IMG/VR virus record: IMGVR_UViG_3300029448_004129
Location: 35,067 to 82,636 of that record
Direction: 5' to 3' (one strand)
Length of the DNA stretch: 47,570 nt
From: a virus
Shown: positions 9,228-18,889 of the stretch, piece after piece
Layout: the number at the start of each line of letters is the position of its first letter
Position numbering within the stretch: position 1 is the stretch's first letter
Translations under genes and position numbers: made by a program
Notes under the pieces: generated by a model
Database searches by the model: none
Told to the model about the DNA's origin: nothing
Seen by the model: only the letters and a program-made list of their open reading frames with translations

Positions 9228-9851
9228 CTATGTTGATGATACGATTTCTTCTACTAACGCAAGACCACTTGCATTACCAGAAACGTGGTTATAGTTTGAT
9301 GGGTAGTTAGCACCTACTGTGAATGTGATACCAGCAGTTGACCCTGTTAAGTTAGTTACTCTTGTAAATCCACCATCCCAGTTTCTACTGTCTGCTCTAG
9401 CAACACTACCTGTAATGTTACCCGCACCAGTTACACCGTTGATGAAAAATACTGGATCGTCCCATGTTGGAGAATCCGGGTTACCAAGTGTTCCGCTACC
9501 ATTACCAAATATTCTTAAAAAGTTATTCGTAGAACAACCTGTTAGTGTAACCGTTAGTGTCTTGTCTACTGGGTTACCCCCATAGTTAAAGTTAAATGAA
9601 CTATGTTTCATTTGAATACTTGCACCTGCAGATATACCTGTTAGGTTTTCACCTGATATTGCTGGTAAAGTTGCAGGTAATCTAGCGTCAGGTAGAATAC
9701 CAGAACCAATGTTTGCCGCGTTAGTCGTGTCAGTGGTTGCACTTGTAGCAAGACCGTTGATCTTTGAAGCAGCGACTGCCGCAGAAGCGTTAACATCAGC
9801 GTTCAGTATTGTACCGTCAGTAATTTGACTGGATTTAATTCTAGTAACCAT
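9228..9851 (-). CDS. Tail-fibre-type protein (207 aa)
   Basis: The N-terminus (TRIKSSQITDGTILNADVNAS, AAVAASKINGLA, then GILPDARLPATLPAISGENL) is the repetitive proximal segment found in many phage tail-fibre and collar proteins. The C-terminal half is beta-rich with many Gly and Asn and ends GNASGLALVEEIVSST. It is far shorter than the other fibre genes and lacks their FEGSTADSFETT repeat, so it may be a separate short fibre or cap. AGGAGAT precedes the ATG and a TATAAATA late promoter is 21 bases upstream. Confidence 0.7.
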   Translation of the reverse strand: MVTRIKSSQITDGTILNADVNASAAVAASKINGLATSATTDTTNAANIGSGILPDARLPATLPAISGENLTGISAGASIQMKHSSFNFNYGGNPVDKTLTVTLTGCSTNNFLRIFGNGSGTLGNPDSPTWDDPVFFINGVTGAGNITGSVARADSRNWDGGFTRVTNLTGSTAGITFTVGANYPSNYNHVSGNASGLALVEEIVSST

Positions 9852-9872
9852 TTTAATAATCTCCTATAATAT

Positions 9873-9880
9873 TATTTATA
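9873..9880 (-). promoter_or_regulatory. T4-type late promoter (TATAAATA)
   Basis: Exact TATAAATA on the minus strand, 21 bases before the 207-residue fibre-type gene. Confidence 0.65.
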
Positions 9881-9907
9881 CGTTATTTTCTTTCCATCAT
9901 AAAAAAA

Positions 9908-11215
9908 TTAGTATATTGCAACAACCCTATCACCTGAAGCAGGTGCCGCGTCAAGGGTTATTGTAGTACCTGAATATGTAAAGTCTTCCGTAGGTTCCTG
10001 TCTTACACCATTTATAGTGACTTGGAACTGATTAACACTATAACCTGATCCTACTGTTAGGGTAGTTGCACTACCATTTCCGTCTAGTGTTGCCTTATTG
10101 GCATATGACGCTACCTTAAATGTTTCGTTTGGTAAAGTAACTGTTCTATCAGCGGTTGGATCTGTTACCGTTAGAGTAGTTTCAAAAGAGTTGTTTGAAG
10201 CACCTTCGAATGTGATCACGGCGTCTTCTATTAATACTAATGCCGTACCAACATTTGGACTCGTTAGAGTTTTGTTTGTCAATGTGTCTGTAGTTGTACG
10301 ACCAACTAAGGTATCAGTTGTCGCAGGTAGTGTTACTGTTACGTTACCAGAGTATGCGGAGTGTGCCGCAGATTGTAATGCCGTGTAATGGGCATTAGAA
10401 CTCTCACAATATAATCTAATAGCAGATTGTGCACCACTATTTTTAATTTCAATTAATCCAGTTGTAATCGTAATATCATCATCACCCGCAATTTTGATAT
10501 GTATAGTATCGTCTGTGTCTGCTGTGATAGAAGTATCAGCGTCAGCGTCTAAGATTAATTCTGTTCCGTTCATATCAATCGAAGCATTTTGTAATGCTAC
10601 AGTACCACTATTATTAGGTAACGTGATTGTTCTATCTGCTGTTGGATCTGTAACAGCGATTGTTGTTTCAAAACTGTCTGCCGTAGAACCTTCAAAGATA
10701 ATTGTTGGACTATTAATAGCAGGACTTGTAAGTGTTTTGTTCGTTAGTGTTTCTGTCGCTGTGATTAAAGATACAGTACCAGTTAAGTTTGGAAAAGTAA
10801 TTGTTCTATCTGCTGTTGGGTCTGTGATAGCAAGTGTAGTTTCAAATGAGTTAGCAGTCGCACCTTCAAAGATAATATTACCAGTCATGGTAGTATTACC
10901 AGTAAGTGTTGGTGTTGCAATTGATGGACTTGTAAATAAGTTACCAACTGTCATTTCTTTTAATGCACCACCATCATTGATGACAAAAGTATCTGTTGAT
11001 TCAGGTGCTCCACCTAAATCAGTTTGTGCTGTAATTGTTGTAACAGAAAATCCTGCAACCTCTGCTTCTAACTCGTTCATCGCCGCAACAAGGTTACTTG
11101 CACTTATAGATGAACTCAATTGTGAGATATCACCAAAGTCAGTTGCCGACAAAGTATTAAAAGTTGTTCGTAACTGTTCTAGTGTTGCCGTTGTTGCTAC
11201 TTGTCTTGCTGCCAT
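9908..11215 (-). CDS. Repetitive tail fibre protein (435 aa)
   Basis: The N-terminal 90 residues differ from the other fibres (MAARQVATTATLEQLRTTFN, a helical segment, then ITAQTDLGGAPESTDTFVI). The middle has the usual FEGATANSFETTL / DPTADRTITFPN / TLTNKTLTSP units. The last part is a near copy of the C-terminal third of the 985-residue fibre: ELILDADADTSITADTDD, the AIRLYCESSNAHYTALQSA block, and the NKATLDGNGSATT to APASGDRVVAIY end. Two fibres with different bases but the same tip would bind the same receptor or cap. A possible CATAAATA late promoter lies 60 bases upstream inside the preceding small gene. Confidence 0.8.
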   Translation of the reverse strand: MAARQVATTATLEQLRTTFNTLSATDFGDISQLSSSISASNLVAAMNELEAEVAGFSVTTITAQTDLGGAPESTDTFVINDGGALKEMTVGNLFTSPSIATPTLTGNTTMTGNIIFEGATANSFETTLAITDPTADRTITFPNLTGTVSLITATETLTNKTLTSPAINSPTIIFEGSTADSFETTIAVTDPTADRTITLPNNSGTVALQNASIDMNGTELILDADADTSITADTDDTIHIKIAGDDDITITTGLIEIKNSGAQSAIRLYCESSNAHYTALQSAAHSAYSGNVTVTLPATTDTLVGRTTTDTLTNKTLTSPNVGTALVLIEDAVITFEGASNNSFETTLTVTDPTADRTVTLPNETFKVASYANKATLDGNGSATTLTVGSGYSVNQFQVTINGVRQEPTEDFTYSGTTITLDAAPASGDRVVAIY

Positions 11216-11216
11216 T

Positions 11217-11447
11217 TTATTTCTCTATTATCTCTCTCAATAATGATTTTATTTCCATCATTTCTTGTTTCAAATTATTTATGTCTCTTACCGCATTTCT
11301 TAAATCGTTACTTGATTGTCTTGCCTCTCTAATACGTTGTATGTGTATTTGATAAGCAGATTTATCTGTATTGATGATTGCTTGAGATTTCATATCTCTA
11401 ACAATCGTCCCATGTCCCTCTACTTTTCTAAATTCTCTATACATCAT
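11217..11447 (-). CDS. Small conserved coiled-coil protein (76 aa)
   Basis: The first half (MMYREFRKVEGHGTIVRDMK, then SQAIINTDKSAYQIH) and the helical second half (LRNAVRDINNLKQEMMEIKSLL) match a short protein I know from marine T4-like phages beside the gp10-type gene. The end is a heptad-like coiled coil. Its ATG follows the TAA of the 1996-residue gene after one base (TAATATG), so it is probably translated by coupling. The function is not known; a scaffold or assembly role for the fibre-baseplate junction is a guess. Confidence 0.65.
   Translation of the reverse strand: MMYREFRKVEGHGTIVRDMKSQAIINTDKSAYQIHIQRIREARQSSNDLRNAVRDINNLKQEMMEIKSLLREIIEK
11276..11283 (-). promoter_or_regulatory. 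Possible late promoter (CATAAATA)
   Basis: CATAAATA on the minus strand inside the 76-residue gene, about 60 bases before the 435-residue fibre start. It is weaker than the others because the position is unusual. Confidence 0.35.
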
Positions 11448-11448
11448 A

Positions 11449-14400
11449 TTATACTGCTAATGCAATACCTCTCAGGTCTGTTATACGTGGTGGGTATGCA
11501 GGGTTTGTACCTTTCATAACAATCTTAATTTTGAAAGATGTAAACTCGTTGATATCACTTTCAGAAAATTCATAATCAAAGAAATCTGTTTTGAATGTAT
11601 CACTATAAGGTGATTGACTTCTACCCTCAGCACTCACTGCCGCATTTTGTTGTGACAGTTGAACATAAGGTATATCTTTCATTTCTCTATCATCATCAAT
11701 ACCTTTTACTTTTCTAAAGACTTCGATTGAAGATGTTGGGAATATACTTGCCGCAATTCTTAAATCTAATGCTGTAGATGGGTTCTCTAAACTAATCTCT
11801 CTAGTCACATATTTTGCACCCGCACTACCTCCACTTGGATCTGTTTCTGCCACGAATCCAGTTGTGTTGCCAGAAGTTGGACTATCTAATCTATTGTGTA
11901 TCGCATATAAACTTGTTCTACTTAAATCTATAACAGGACTTACATTTGCATTTGTTGATGATAATGTAATATTATAGAATAATGATTTAGCACTTGACAA
12001 GTGGGTTGTCTCATTTATAGATGACAATACTGCCTTCGCACTCGTAAAGTAGAAGTTATCATTTGGTACAATACTTGTAAATGAACTGTCCGTAGAATAT
12101 GCTGTTTCACTACCGTGTATGGATTGAGTTGATGTTGTTTTGATACTGTGTGTTGACGTAGTGTCTGGGAAGTTTAACATACCAATCTTAGGCATTACAC
12201 TTTCGAAGGCACGGTCTTGCGTTGCTACCAATGTGGTACCACCTACACTACCAGTTGATGTTGCAGGATCGCCACTCAATGTAACTGTGTATGAATCCTC
12301 TGTAACATTACCAATATCGTGTGTGCCATTTATAACACTACCTTGTATACCATTAAAGTCTGTAGTTGCACCAAGACCTGAAAGTGTAACCTTACTAGGT
12401 TTACTATCTGTCATGCCATGATGTTTATGATTAATCTTAATTATGTTAGGGTTACCACCAAATGCCGTACCACTACCTGCGGTAGCATTTGTTTCGATTG
12501 AATTATTATCTAGTGTCTTAGTTGCCAAAGTGTCATTTGTCATTTCGAAAGTACCAGAAGATCCAGTCGTAAATGCAGCCTTGTATAAAGTTATCTTTAA
12601 ATCTTCCATCTGGTCATCTGTCCATAAAGTTGCATTTTGTGAACGGAATAGTGAACCAAATAAAGGTTGTGTTGTAACTCGTCTAGTGCCACCAACATCA
12701 GTATCACCTAATCTACTTACCCATGCTTTATATTTTTGACTATCTGGTTTTAAGATAATCGCATATTCTTTACCACCTTGTAGAAATACAGGTGATGGGA
12801 ATGTGACAGTAGTTGCCGTTGCAGCCGTTGAACTTGTATTTACATCAGCAGCAGCGACCGTTACTTCACTAAATGGAAGTATTCTTCTACCAGGTCTACT
12901 CTCAATTGTTTCAACTAGGTAAACTTTGATTGGTATTGTACTATCTTTTTCTTCAAAGAATAAATCAACTTTAGTTAAGAATACACCTTCTAAATTTTCT
13001 ATCGTAAATGTTTGCGCTAGTGGATCTGGATTGTTTTGTTGAATACTTATACCAGCACTAATATTATCTACCGTTCTTCGCTCTTCATTTTCAGTAACAG
13101 TGGTAGATTGAATGATTGGTACTCTAGTGGATTCAATTGTTTCTTGTTTAGTTAATTGTAATCCTCTTGCCGTGAATGTTGAGTCCGCGAAAGTATCAAC
13201 ATCATCATCAATCTTACTGTTTGTTGATGAACTTGTTAATCTGAATACTCTGTTACCTGTTCTAAATCTGTTAGCGTCTGTGTTAGGTAAATCAAAAGTA
13301 CCTGTTATACTACCAATACTACTTGTTACTAAGTTACCACCTGCAACCCCACCATCTGGTGTTACAAAAGAAGTTATGTTTACATTGTCGAAGAATGGGA
13401 ATACCTTAGTGTTAGGTTTCATTCTTGTTGCCGTAAACGAAATAGTTTGTGATCTAATAAAAGGTATGAAAGATATATCAACTATCTTGTCACCGAATGA
13501 TTGTCTTTGTATATTTGAACCTGCAATCTCTCTACTAATACCCGTTCTTGTTCTACTTGTTACAGTACCAGATACGGTAGCACCCGCTTGTATGTTACCC
13601 TGTGATGCTCCAGCAGATTGAGACCACTGACCCGACCAGTTAGTCTGCCAGTTATTCCAAACTGTACCTAAACTGTTACCACCTCCTGCAAGGTCTGTCA
13701 TTGTATCAAATAAATTATTATCGTTTACAATTAAGTCTGGTCTTCTTTCTGTCTCGTACCACTCATCTAAATCTGGTGTCAACGCAACGTCACCTTGATA
13801 TTGGAATACCAAGAATGGGTTACAGTTTACACTTTTAGTTGCATATGGGTTTTTGATAAACTCGCTTGATGAATATGGTAGTGTAACCAAGTCACCAGTC
13901 TTTTGATAACCTAAAGTTGTTCTCTCAGCGTCTGTATCGTTTGCCGCTTTCTCAATCAACTTAACTTGGTCAGTATGGTGTTCTGGTCTTAATTCACCCT
14001 CGCTCATATCTACTGAACATTTGTATTCAGCGGATAGAACATCACCAATATTGTGACCCTTGAAACTGTCAACAATAATACCATTCTTAAATCTATCTAG
14101 TCCAGTTGCCGCGTCTTGTATCTGTGTGTTAATCGCTTGTTGTTCTAATAGACTTAATTGTGTGTAGTATTCTATGTTCTTAATTCTTTGTTCTAACTTA
14201 CCAATGTCTCTCATTGTGTAACGTCTGTTATCTACCGTAGTGATTTTTACGTCACTTGTATTGAAAGTGAAAGCAGGTAAGTTTAAGTAGTATAACGCCA
14301 TAGCGTCATCAAATGGTTCTGGTCTCTGTGGATCAATAGCAGGCGTACCTTTTGCCTGTTTGAATAGACCATCTTTAGTCATAAAGATACCATCTATTCT

Positions 14401-17400
14401 ACTCAAATGGAACTCGAAGTCTAGTGTTGCGTCACTACCAGGTTTAGGTATATCTACAGTTGCAGAACCACCACCTGTGTAATTTTTCGCACCGACACTA
14501 TCTACTGCTCCAAATCCTATAACGCCACTATCGTTTGCAACCATTGGTCTAAAGTCTAATGCGTCTCTTAATTCTATTCTACCTTTTGTTGGACTATCGA
14601 AAGATGGTATAGTGTCATAATCAACAACACCTGAATAACTGTCAACTGAGAAATAATCACCACTACCATGTGTGAAGTGTGAGAATGTAATTAACAATCT
14701 ACCAGTTGGAGTTTGTGCACCGTCTTTTCTTACAATACGACCTATGTCGTAGTAACTATCTCTTTGTCCATTATCTAAAGTAAATCTATCTGTTATATCT
14801 GTATGTGAAGTTGTCGCAGCCGTACTAAAGTCTGGCGCCATGAATACACTTGTTAAGGCAAAGATATCACCCTTACCCATACTGATTGTTTTTTCTTGGC
14901 AATTTGCTTCCGTTGATATCGCTTCTGTTGCACCAGTTACTAACGCTTTTGTTTTTTCGTTTGCAATACTTCTTGTTATAGTTGCAATCAATTTAACTTT
15001 TGCGGTAGCAAAGTTTGCACCAAGGTCAATCTGTATTTGTCTTCCAGATGGACTACCAGTTAGTGTGAACTTAGCGTCACCCTCATGGTTGTTACCTGAT
15101 AGTGATACGATATCACCAATAGCACCATCACTAGACCCTGCGGTCATTATTGATAGTGTATAGTCTGCCTCTGCATGTGCATTAAACGTTTCGTTTGCAC
15201 CAGCACTAAATGTTGCAACACCAGAAGATGATAAAGTCTCAACGAATTGTCTTCTTACTTTGTGACTTGTATCCGTGATACCTGCATTATCAGTTGTCTT
15301 TAATGTTTTGATAACTTTTTCTGGTAATGGATAAACAAGTGAAGTTGTATCAATGTTTTGTAATTTTGTTCTTCTTCTTTGTGTGCTTGCTGATGTTACT
15401 GTGCCTGTAATACTTTGAGTTATACTTGCCTCAGTATTAGAAACAATCGCACTAATAAATCTACTAAACTGTGTACCTACATCATTCTCAAATACAATGT
15501 TGTCACCAATTTTTAATTCAGTATTGAACTTCGTATTTTTACCTGTGATAGAAGTTGAGTTTTGTACTATATCAATAGAACCCGCAAGTGTGATATTACT
15601 TTCATCTTGTTCGTTTGCCGCACTGGTACTTAAAACTGTGTCCGCAGTAAATGTTGGCGACCCTGCCATACCCAAAGATTTAACTTGGGCAAATTCAAAT
15701 GCAATTTGTGTAGGTCTCTCAGGTGAAGCAGAAATAGTTGTACCACTATTTGTAGAAGTACCTCCTGTTACTGTTTCTCCTGCACTAAAAGTTCCTGATG
15801 TGTTACTTAATACTACTGTGGTTAAAACACTTTGCTCTAAGATGATATCATCACCATCTGTTTCATCAACAAGGTTGAATCCATCTTCCGTTATAATCTG
15901 ATCTGGGTCTGTCGCTGTGTTAGCAGATACCGCCTCAACGACACCAGTTGCCCCACTTGTACCACCAGATAGTGTTTCACCAGTTGAGAATGCTACTGAA
16001 CTTGTCACACCAAGGTGTGTGAACATATCTATATTGAATAGACCTAATTTATAAATTGATGTAGTGTTTGTTAATAATGATCCTGCTGTGCCAGAAACAT
16101 ATTCGAAATAACGAGGTTTCGCTCTACCAATTTGTTGTACATCAACGTTGCTTGTTGTATTGAGAGTACCTCTTGTAACATTACTATCTTTGAATAATGA
16201 TAATTCTTTAAATGCTTCTGTTTCACCTGCAACTGTGCCAATATCTGGCGAACCATGAATATTAGTTATATTAACAAAGTTACCAATATCTAATCTTGTT
16301 GTAGAATTGTTTATAGTATCAACTTCTCTTGCCTTTTCTATTGTAAGAAATTTTTGGGAAGTTGTATCTACTTCAAAACCTTTTACATATGCTTTACCTG
16401 GTGATAACCCAATCGCTAATCTTGCTTCTGAAGCAGTAGCAGTTAATCCATCATGTAAAGAATTACTATCTGCCTCAAAGATACCACGATTACTACCTGA
16501 TAGTTGATGTTCTCTAATATCTATATCAAATGGTTGTATTACATAATCACCACTTTCATCTGCTGTTCTTCTTGCCAGAGTTTCTTCAAGTATATTGTAG
16601 TCTGTTCTTTTTACAATACTTTCAATGTTACCACTATTAACTCTTAACAACTCAACAAAGTTTTCATCATCAGTAGCACTTGTAGTTTTCTTTGCAAGTG
16701 TTAAAGCAATTTTAAATCTGTGTGCCCCTGGAGCATTTACGTTTGATGAACCAGTTGCGTTATCGTTTATCGTACTATCGTCAGATGGTGTTACAAAACT
16801 TTCTGTTATTGTGAAACCAACTCTATATGATGGCGTGTTAGTGTAAGGATCTAATATTAAAGTTTCTTCACTATTGTTAACAAAGAAACCGTTTACGAAA
16901 TATACACCTGCCTGTACGTTAACTGAACTACCTTGTCCTGTTGCATTTGTAGATGTAGGTAATGATGTACCTGATGTGCCAACTACGGCAGTTGAACTTG
17001 TACTATTGAAAGTAAATGTTAAAGTTTCACCTTCAGTAAATCTTTTCGTTGTATTGTTTGTGCCTGATTTTGTATAAACAACATAGATTGTTGCAGCCGC
17101 AGTAGAAGTTGCCTCTGAACTATTTACAACCTCTGCCTCAATACCTGAGGTACCACCTGTCACGGTTAAACCAACCATGTTTGCGGCAGTTGATGTTGAA
17201 TGACTTGCCAGTTTTATATATTCAAATTTAGTGTTAAGTGTAACCTCACCAGGTATCACCATCGCACCATCTTTGAATACATGTTCACCAAATCTCTCAA
17301 CTTGGTTCTGTAGAATAGTTTGTAATTGAGTTAGTTCTCTTGCCTGTACAGCGAAAGCGGGTCTGAATAATACCCTATGAAAATTCTTACTTTCTGTAAA

Positions 17401-17439
17401 GTCATCATAGTAAGGAGAGACGTTAAAATTTGTTGCCAT
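11449..17439 (-). CDS. DUF4815-type giant baseplate/tail structural protein, gp10-like (1996 aa)
   Basis: The N-terminus (NVSPYYDDFTESKNFHRVLF then PAFAVQARELTQLQTILQNQ) is the hallmark of the DUF4815 family found in marine T4-like phages, where it takes the place of gp10 in the baseplate wedge. Inside are several GETVTGGTSG-type beta motifs (for example GETLSGGTSGATG). A region around YTMRDIGKLEQRIKNIEYYTQLSLLEQQ, seen as a helical linker, follows, with a long beta-rich C-terminal half. It lies between gp8 and the fibre genes, which fits a wedge protein that carries fibres. At 1996 residues it is about three times the length of T4 gp10, so it probably combines several roles. The exact T4 equivalent is uncertain. 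Confidence 0.75.
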   Translation of the reverse strand: MATNFNVSPYYDDFTESKNFHRVLFRPAFAVQARELTQLQTILQNQVERFGEHVFKDGAMVIPGEVTLNTKFEYIKLASHSTSTAANMVGLTVTGGTSGIEAEVVNSSEATSTAAATIYVVYTKSGTNNTTKRFTEGETLTFTFNSTSSTAVVGTSGTSLPTSTNATGQGSSVNVQAGVYFVNGFFVNNSEETLILDPYTNTPSYRVGFTITESFVTPSDDSTINDNATGSSNVNAPGAHRFKIALTLAKKTTSATDDENFVELLRVNSGNIESIVKRTDYNILEETLARRTADESGDYVIQPFDIDIREHQLSGSNRGIFEADSNSLHDGLTATASEARLAIGLSPGKAYVKGFEVDTTSQKFLTIEKAREVDTINNSTTRLDIGNFVNITNIHGSPDIGTVAGETEAFKELSLFKDSNVTRGTLNTTSNVDVQQIGRAKPRYFEYVSGTAGSLLTNTTSIYKLGLFNIDMFTHLGVTSSVAFSTGETLSGGTSGATGVVEAVSANTATDPDQIITEDGFNLVDETDGDDIILEQSVLTTVVLSNTSGTFSAGETVTGGTSTNSGTTISASPERPTQIAFEFAQVKSLGMAGSPTFTADTVLSTSAANEQDESNITLAGSIDIVQNSTSITGKNTKFNTELKIGDNIVFENDVGTQFSRFISAIVSNTEASITQSITGTVTSASTQRRRTKLQNIDTTSLVYPLPEKVIKTLKTTDNAGITDTSHKVRRQFVETLSSSGVATFSAGANETFNAHAEADYTLSIMTAGSSDGAIGDIVSLSGNNHEGDAKFTLTGSPSGRQIQIDLGANFATAKVKLIATITRSIANEKTKALVTGATEAISTEANCQEKTISMGKGDIFALTSVFMAPDFSTAATTSHTDITDRFTLDNGQRDSYYDIGRIVRKDGAQTPTGRLLITFSHFTHGSGDYFSVDSYSGVVDYDTIPSFDSPTKGRIELRDALDFRPMVANDSGVIGFGAVDSVGAKNYTGGGSATVDIPKPGSDATLDFEFHLSRIDGIFMTKDGLFKQAKGTPAIDPQRPEPFDDAMALYYLNLPAFTFNTSDVKITTVDNRRYTMRDIGKLEQRIKNIEYYTQLSLLEQQAINTQIQDAATGLDRFKNGIIVDSFKGHNIGDVLSAEYKCSVDMSEGELRPEHHTDQVKLIEKAANDTDAERTTLGYQKTGDLVTLPYSSSEFIKNPYATKSVNCNPFLVFQYQGDVALTPDLDEWYETERRPDLIVNDNNLFDTMTDLAGGGNSLGTVWNNWQTNWSGQWSQSAGASQGNIQAGATVSGTVTSRTRTGISREIAGSNIQRQSFGDKIVDISFIPFIRSQTISFTATRMKPNTKVFPFFDNVNITSFVTPDGGVAGGNLVTSSIGSITGTFDLPNTDANRFRTGNRVFRLTSSSTNSKIDDDVDTFADSTFTARGLQLTKQETIESTRVPIIQSTTVTENEERRTVDNISAGISIQQNNPDPLAQTFTIENLEGVFLTKVDLFFEEKDSTIPIKVYLVETIESRPGRRILPFSEVTVAAADVNTSSTAATATTVTFPSPVFLQGGKEYAIILKPDSQKYKAWVSRLGDTDVGGTRRVTTQPLFGSLFRSQNATLWTDDQMEDLKITLYKAAFTTGSSGTFEMTNDTLATKTLDNNSIETNATAGSGTAFGGNPNIIKINHKHHGMTDSKPSKVTLSGLGATTDFNGIQGSVINGTHDIGNVTEDSYTVTLSGDPATSTGSVGGTTLVATQDRAFESVMPKIGMLNFPDTTSTHSIKTTSTQSIHGSETAYSTDSSFTSIVPNDNFYFTSAKAVLSSINETTHLSSAKSLFYNITLSSTNANVSPVIDLSRTSLYAIHNRLDSPTSGNTTGFVAETDPSGGSAGAKYVTREISLENPSTALDLRIAASIFPTSSIEVFRKVKGIDDDREMKDIPYVQLSQQNAAVSAEGRSQSPYSDTFKTDFFDYEFSESDINEFTSFKIKIVMKGTNPAYPPRITDLRGIALAV

Positions 17440-17448
17440 CTATATCTC

Positions 17449-18840
17449 CTAATATTCCACGATTAACTTTACATTCTCCGTTTGGTCTGATGCCCTAGTA
17501 ATAGGTTTTCTATTTTCGATATAGATTATATCACCAGTATCAGCAGTTAGTTCAGGTGTTGTATCATGTGACGAAGGTGTGCCTGTCGCACTTGAAGTTC
17601 CACCTGTAACTGTGTTAGTTCCAGAGAAAGCAGTTAAGTTACCGCTACTATCAACACCTTGGTTTGTAAATTGTGGTTGTATGTATCTTAAAACTTTTGT
17701 GGTAGAATTAAAATCAACAACGAACCCTACAGCCCCGGTGGATGCCTGTGTAATCTTTTCGTCTGCTTGAAATGATCCTGGCGTGCCACTAAATGTGATT
17801 GACTTTGTTGCGTCTAATGTTGAAGCAGTTGCTGTTGAACCTGTTGTACTATCAGTTGGATTTCTTAATAAAGCAATTCTTCTAAAATCATTTGTAGTAT
17901 TAAAGTCACCTGATCCATCTGCTTCTGAAAAATCAACATTCATCATTACAAAGAATCCACCTAGTTCTGCCACACAATCTGAAGCGTGACCACCTGGCGG
18001 TGAAATTATGAAATCTAAATCAGCACCTGATGTACTACCAATATCACTTGCTAGAATACTTGCATAAGTGTAACCTGAACCTGCCGCAGTTATTGTTACT
18101 GCCGTTACAGCATTACCTGAAACAACTACAGTTGCAGTACCACTCGATCCATCACCACGAATTGCAACACTCGTATATGTACCGTTAGTACCACCACTAC
18201 CCCCAGCAGTTATCTTAACATGCTCAATGGCACCAGCAGTTGTAGAAAAATCTGAACTCTCCGTAGATACATGTATAAAGTCAGTTGACATAAAGTTTGA
18301 TTGTTCACTTGCTGATAGTGAATACATATATTTCCATTTGTAACTATCACCCGTACTGAATACGGAAGTTGATTTGTTACCCGATGGTTCTACTGTTGAC
18401 GCACTATCGCCATTATTGTCAATAACCTTGTACACATCAAAGGTACTATTCATTACATAGAACGTACTATCTAATAAAGCGGTTGCACCACTGTTAGCAG
18501 ATATTGTACTTCCTGCACTATTAATCTCTCCATAATCATGTCTGTAATAATCGTATGTAGTACCTGTCGTCCAGTTACGTCTTGGTATTACCAATGATAC
18601 GTCTGAACTAGAAACTTTTTTCGCACTCAATAAATCATCATACACATAATAATCTACTGATCCTACACTATCAACTGGTGTTGGTGGTGATGTATCAGTA
18701 CCGTCATTGAATGCCTGATCATTTGCAAATGCCTGTGGTCTACCTATAGCAAGGTAGTACGTATCCGCACTCTCACCAAAACTTTCCTCAAATTGTCTTG
18801 CATTGTGTATTCTAAAATCTTTTGTAACTATTGCTGGCAT
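17449..18840 (-). CDS. 8: Baseplate wedge protein gp8-like (463 aa)
   Basis: The N-terminus (MPAIVTKDFRIHNARQFEES) and the phrase DSYKWKYMYSLSASEQSNF match the gp8-type wedge protein of marine T4-like phages. GDSYKWKYMY is an especially stable motif. It lies directly upstream of the DUF4815 gene and after the gp7-like gene, the same order as 6-7-8-10 in T4. The C-terminal third contains two beta motifs (GAVGFVVDFNSTTKVLRY and TVTGGTSSATG) that resemble segments in the neighbouring large proteins. It ends NVKLIVEY. A late promoter lies 33 bases before the start. Confidence 0.8.
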   Translation of the reverse strand: MPAIVTKDFRIHNARQFEESFGESADTYYLAIGRPQAFANDQAFNDGTDTSPPTPVDSVGSVDYYVYDDLLSAKKVSSSDVSLVIPRRNWTTGTTYDYYRHDYGEINSAGSTISANSGATALLDSTFYVMNSTFDVYKVIDNNGDSASTVEPSGNKSTSVFSTGDSYKWKYMYSLSASEQSNFMSTDFIHVSTESSDFSTTAGAIEHVKITAGGSGGTNGTYTSVAIRGDGSSGTATVVVSGNAVTAVTITAAGSGYTYASILASDIGSTSGADLDFIISPPGGHASDCVAELGGFFVMMNVDFSEADGSGDFNTTNDFRRIALLRNPTDSTTGSTATASTLDATKSITFSGTPGSFQADEKITQASTGAVGFVVDFNSTTKVLRYIQPQFTNQGVDSSGNLTAFSGTNTVTGGTSSATGTPSSHDTTPELTADTGDIIYIENRKPITRASDQTENVKLIVEY

Positions 18841-18873
18841 TTGTTTGTTATCCTTATTTTAACTCTCTCAATC

Positions 18874-18881
18874 TATTTATA
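18874..18881 (-). promoter_or_regulatory. T4-type late promoter (TATAAATA)
   Basis: Exact TATAAATA on the minus strand, 33 bases before gp8. Confidence 0.6.
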
Positions 18882-18889
18882 CACCAAGT

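Larger units (their letters stand above)
449..11215. repeat. Shared fibre repeat family across four genes
   Basis: The units FEGSTADSFETT, DPTADRT, TLTNKTLTTP and LDADG recur many times in the genes at 449, 3458, 5282 and 9908, in the same order within each unit. At DNA level, stretches such as ttctatctgctgttgg (minus-strand genes, plus-strand reading) recur with small changes. The spans between repeats hold the unique fibre ends. Confidence 0.85.

Noticed and set aside
449-11215. CRISPR-like regular repeats
   Set aside because: The repeats are in frame, of unequal spacing and code for fibre units; no palindromic repeat with unique spacers.
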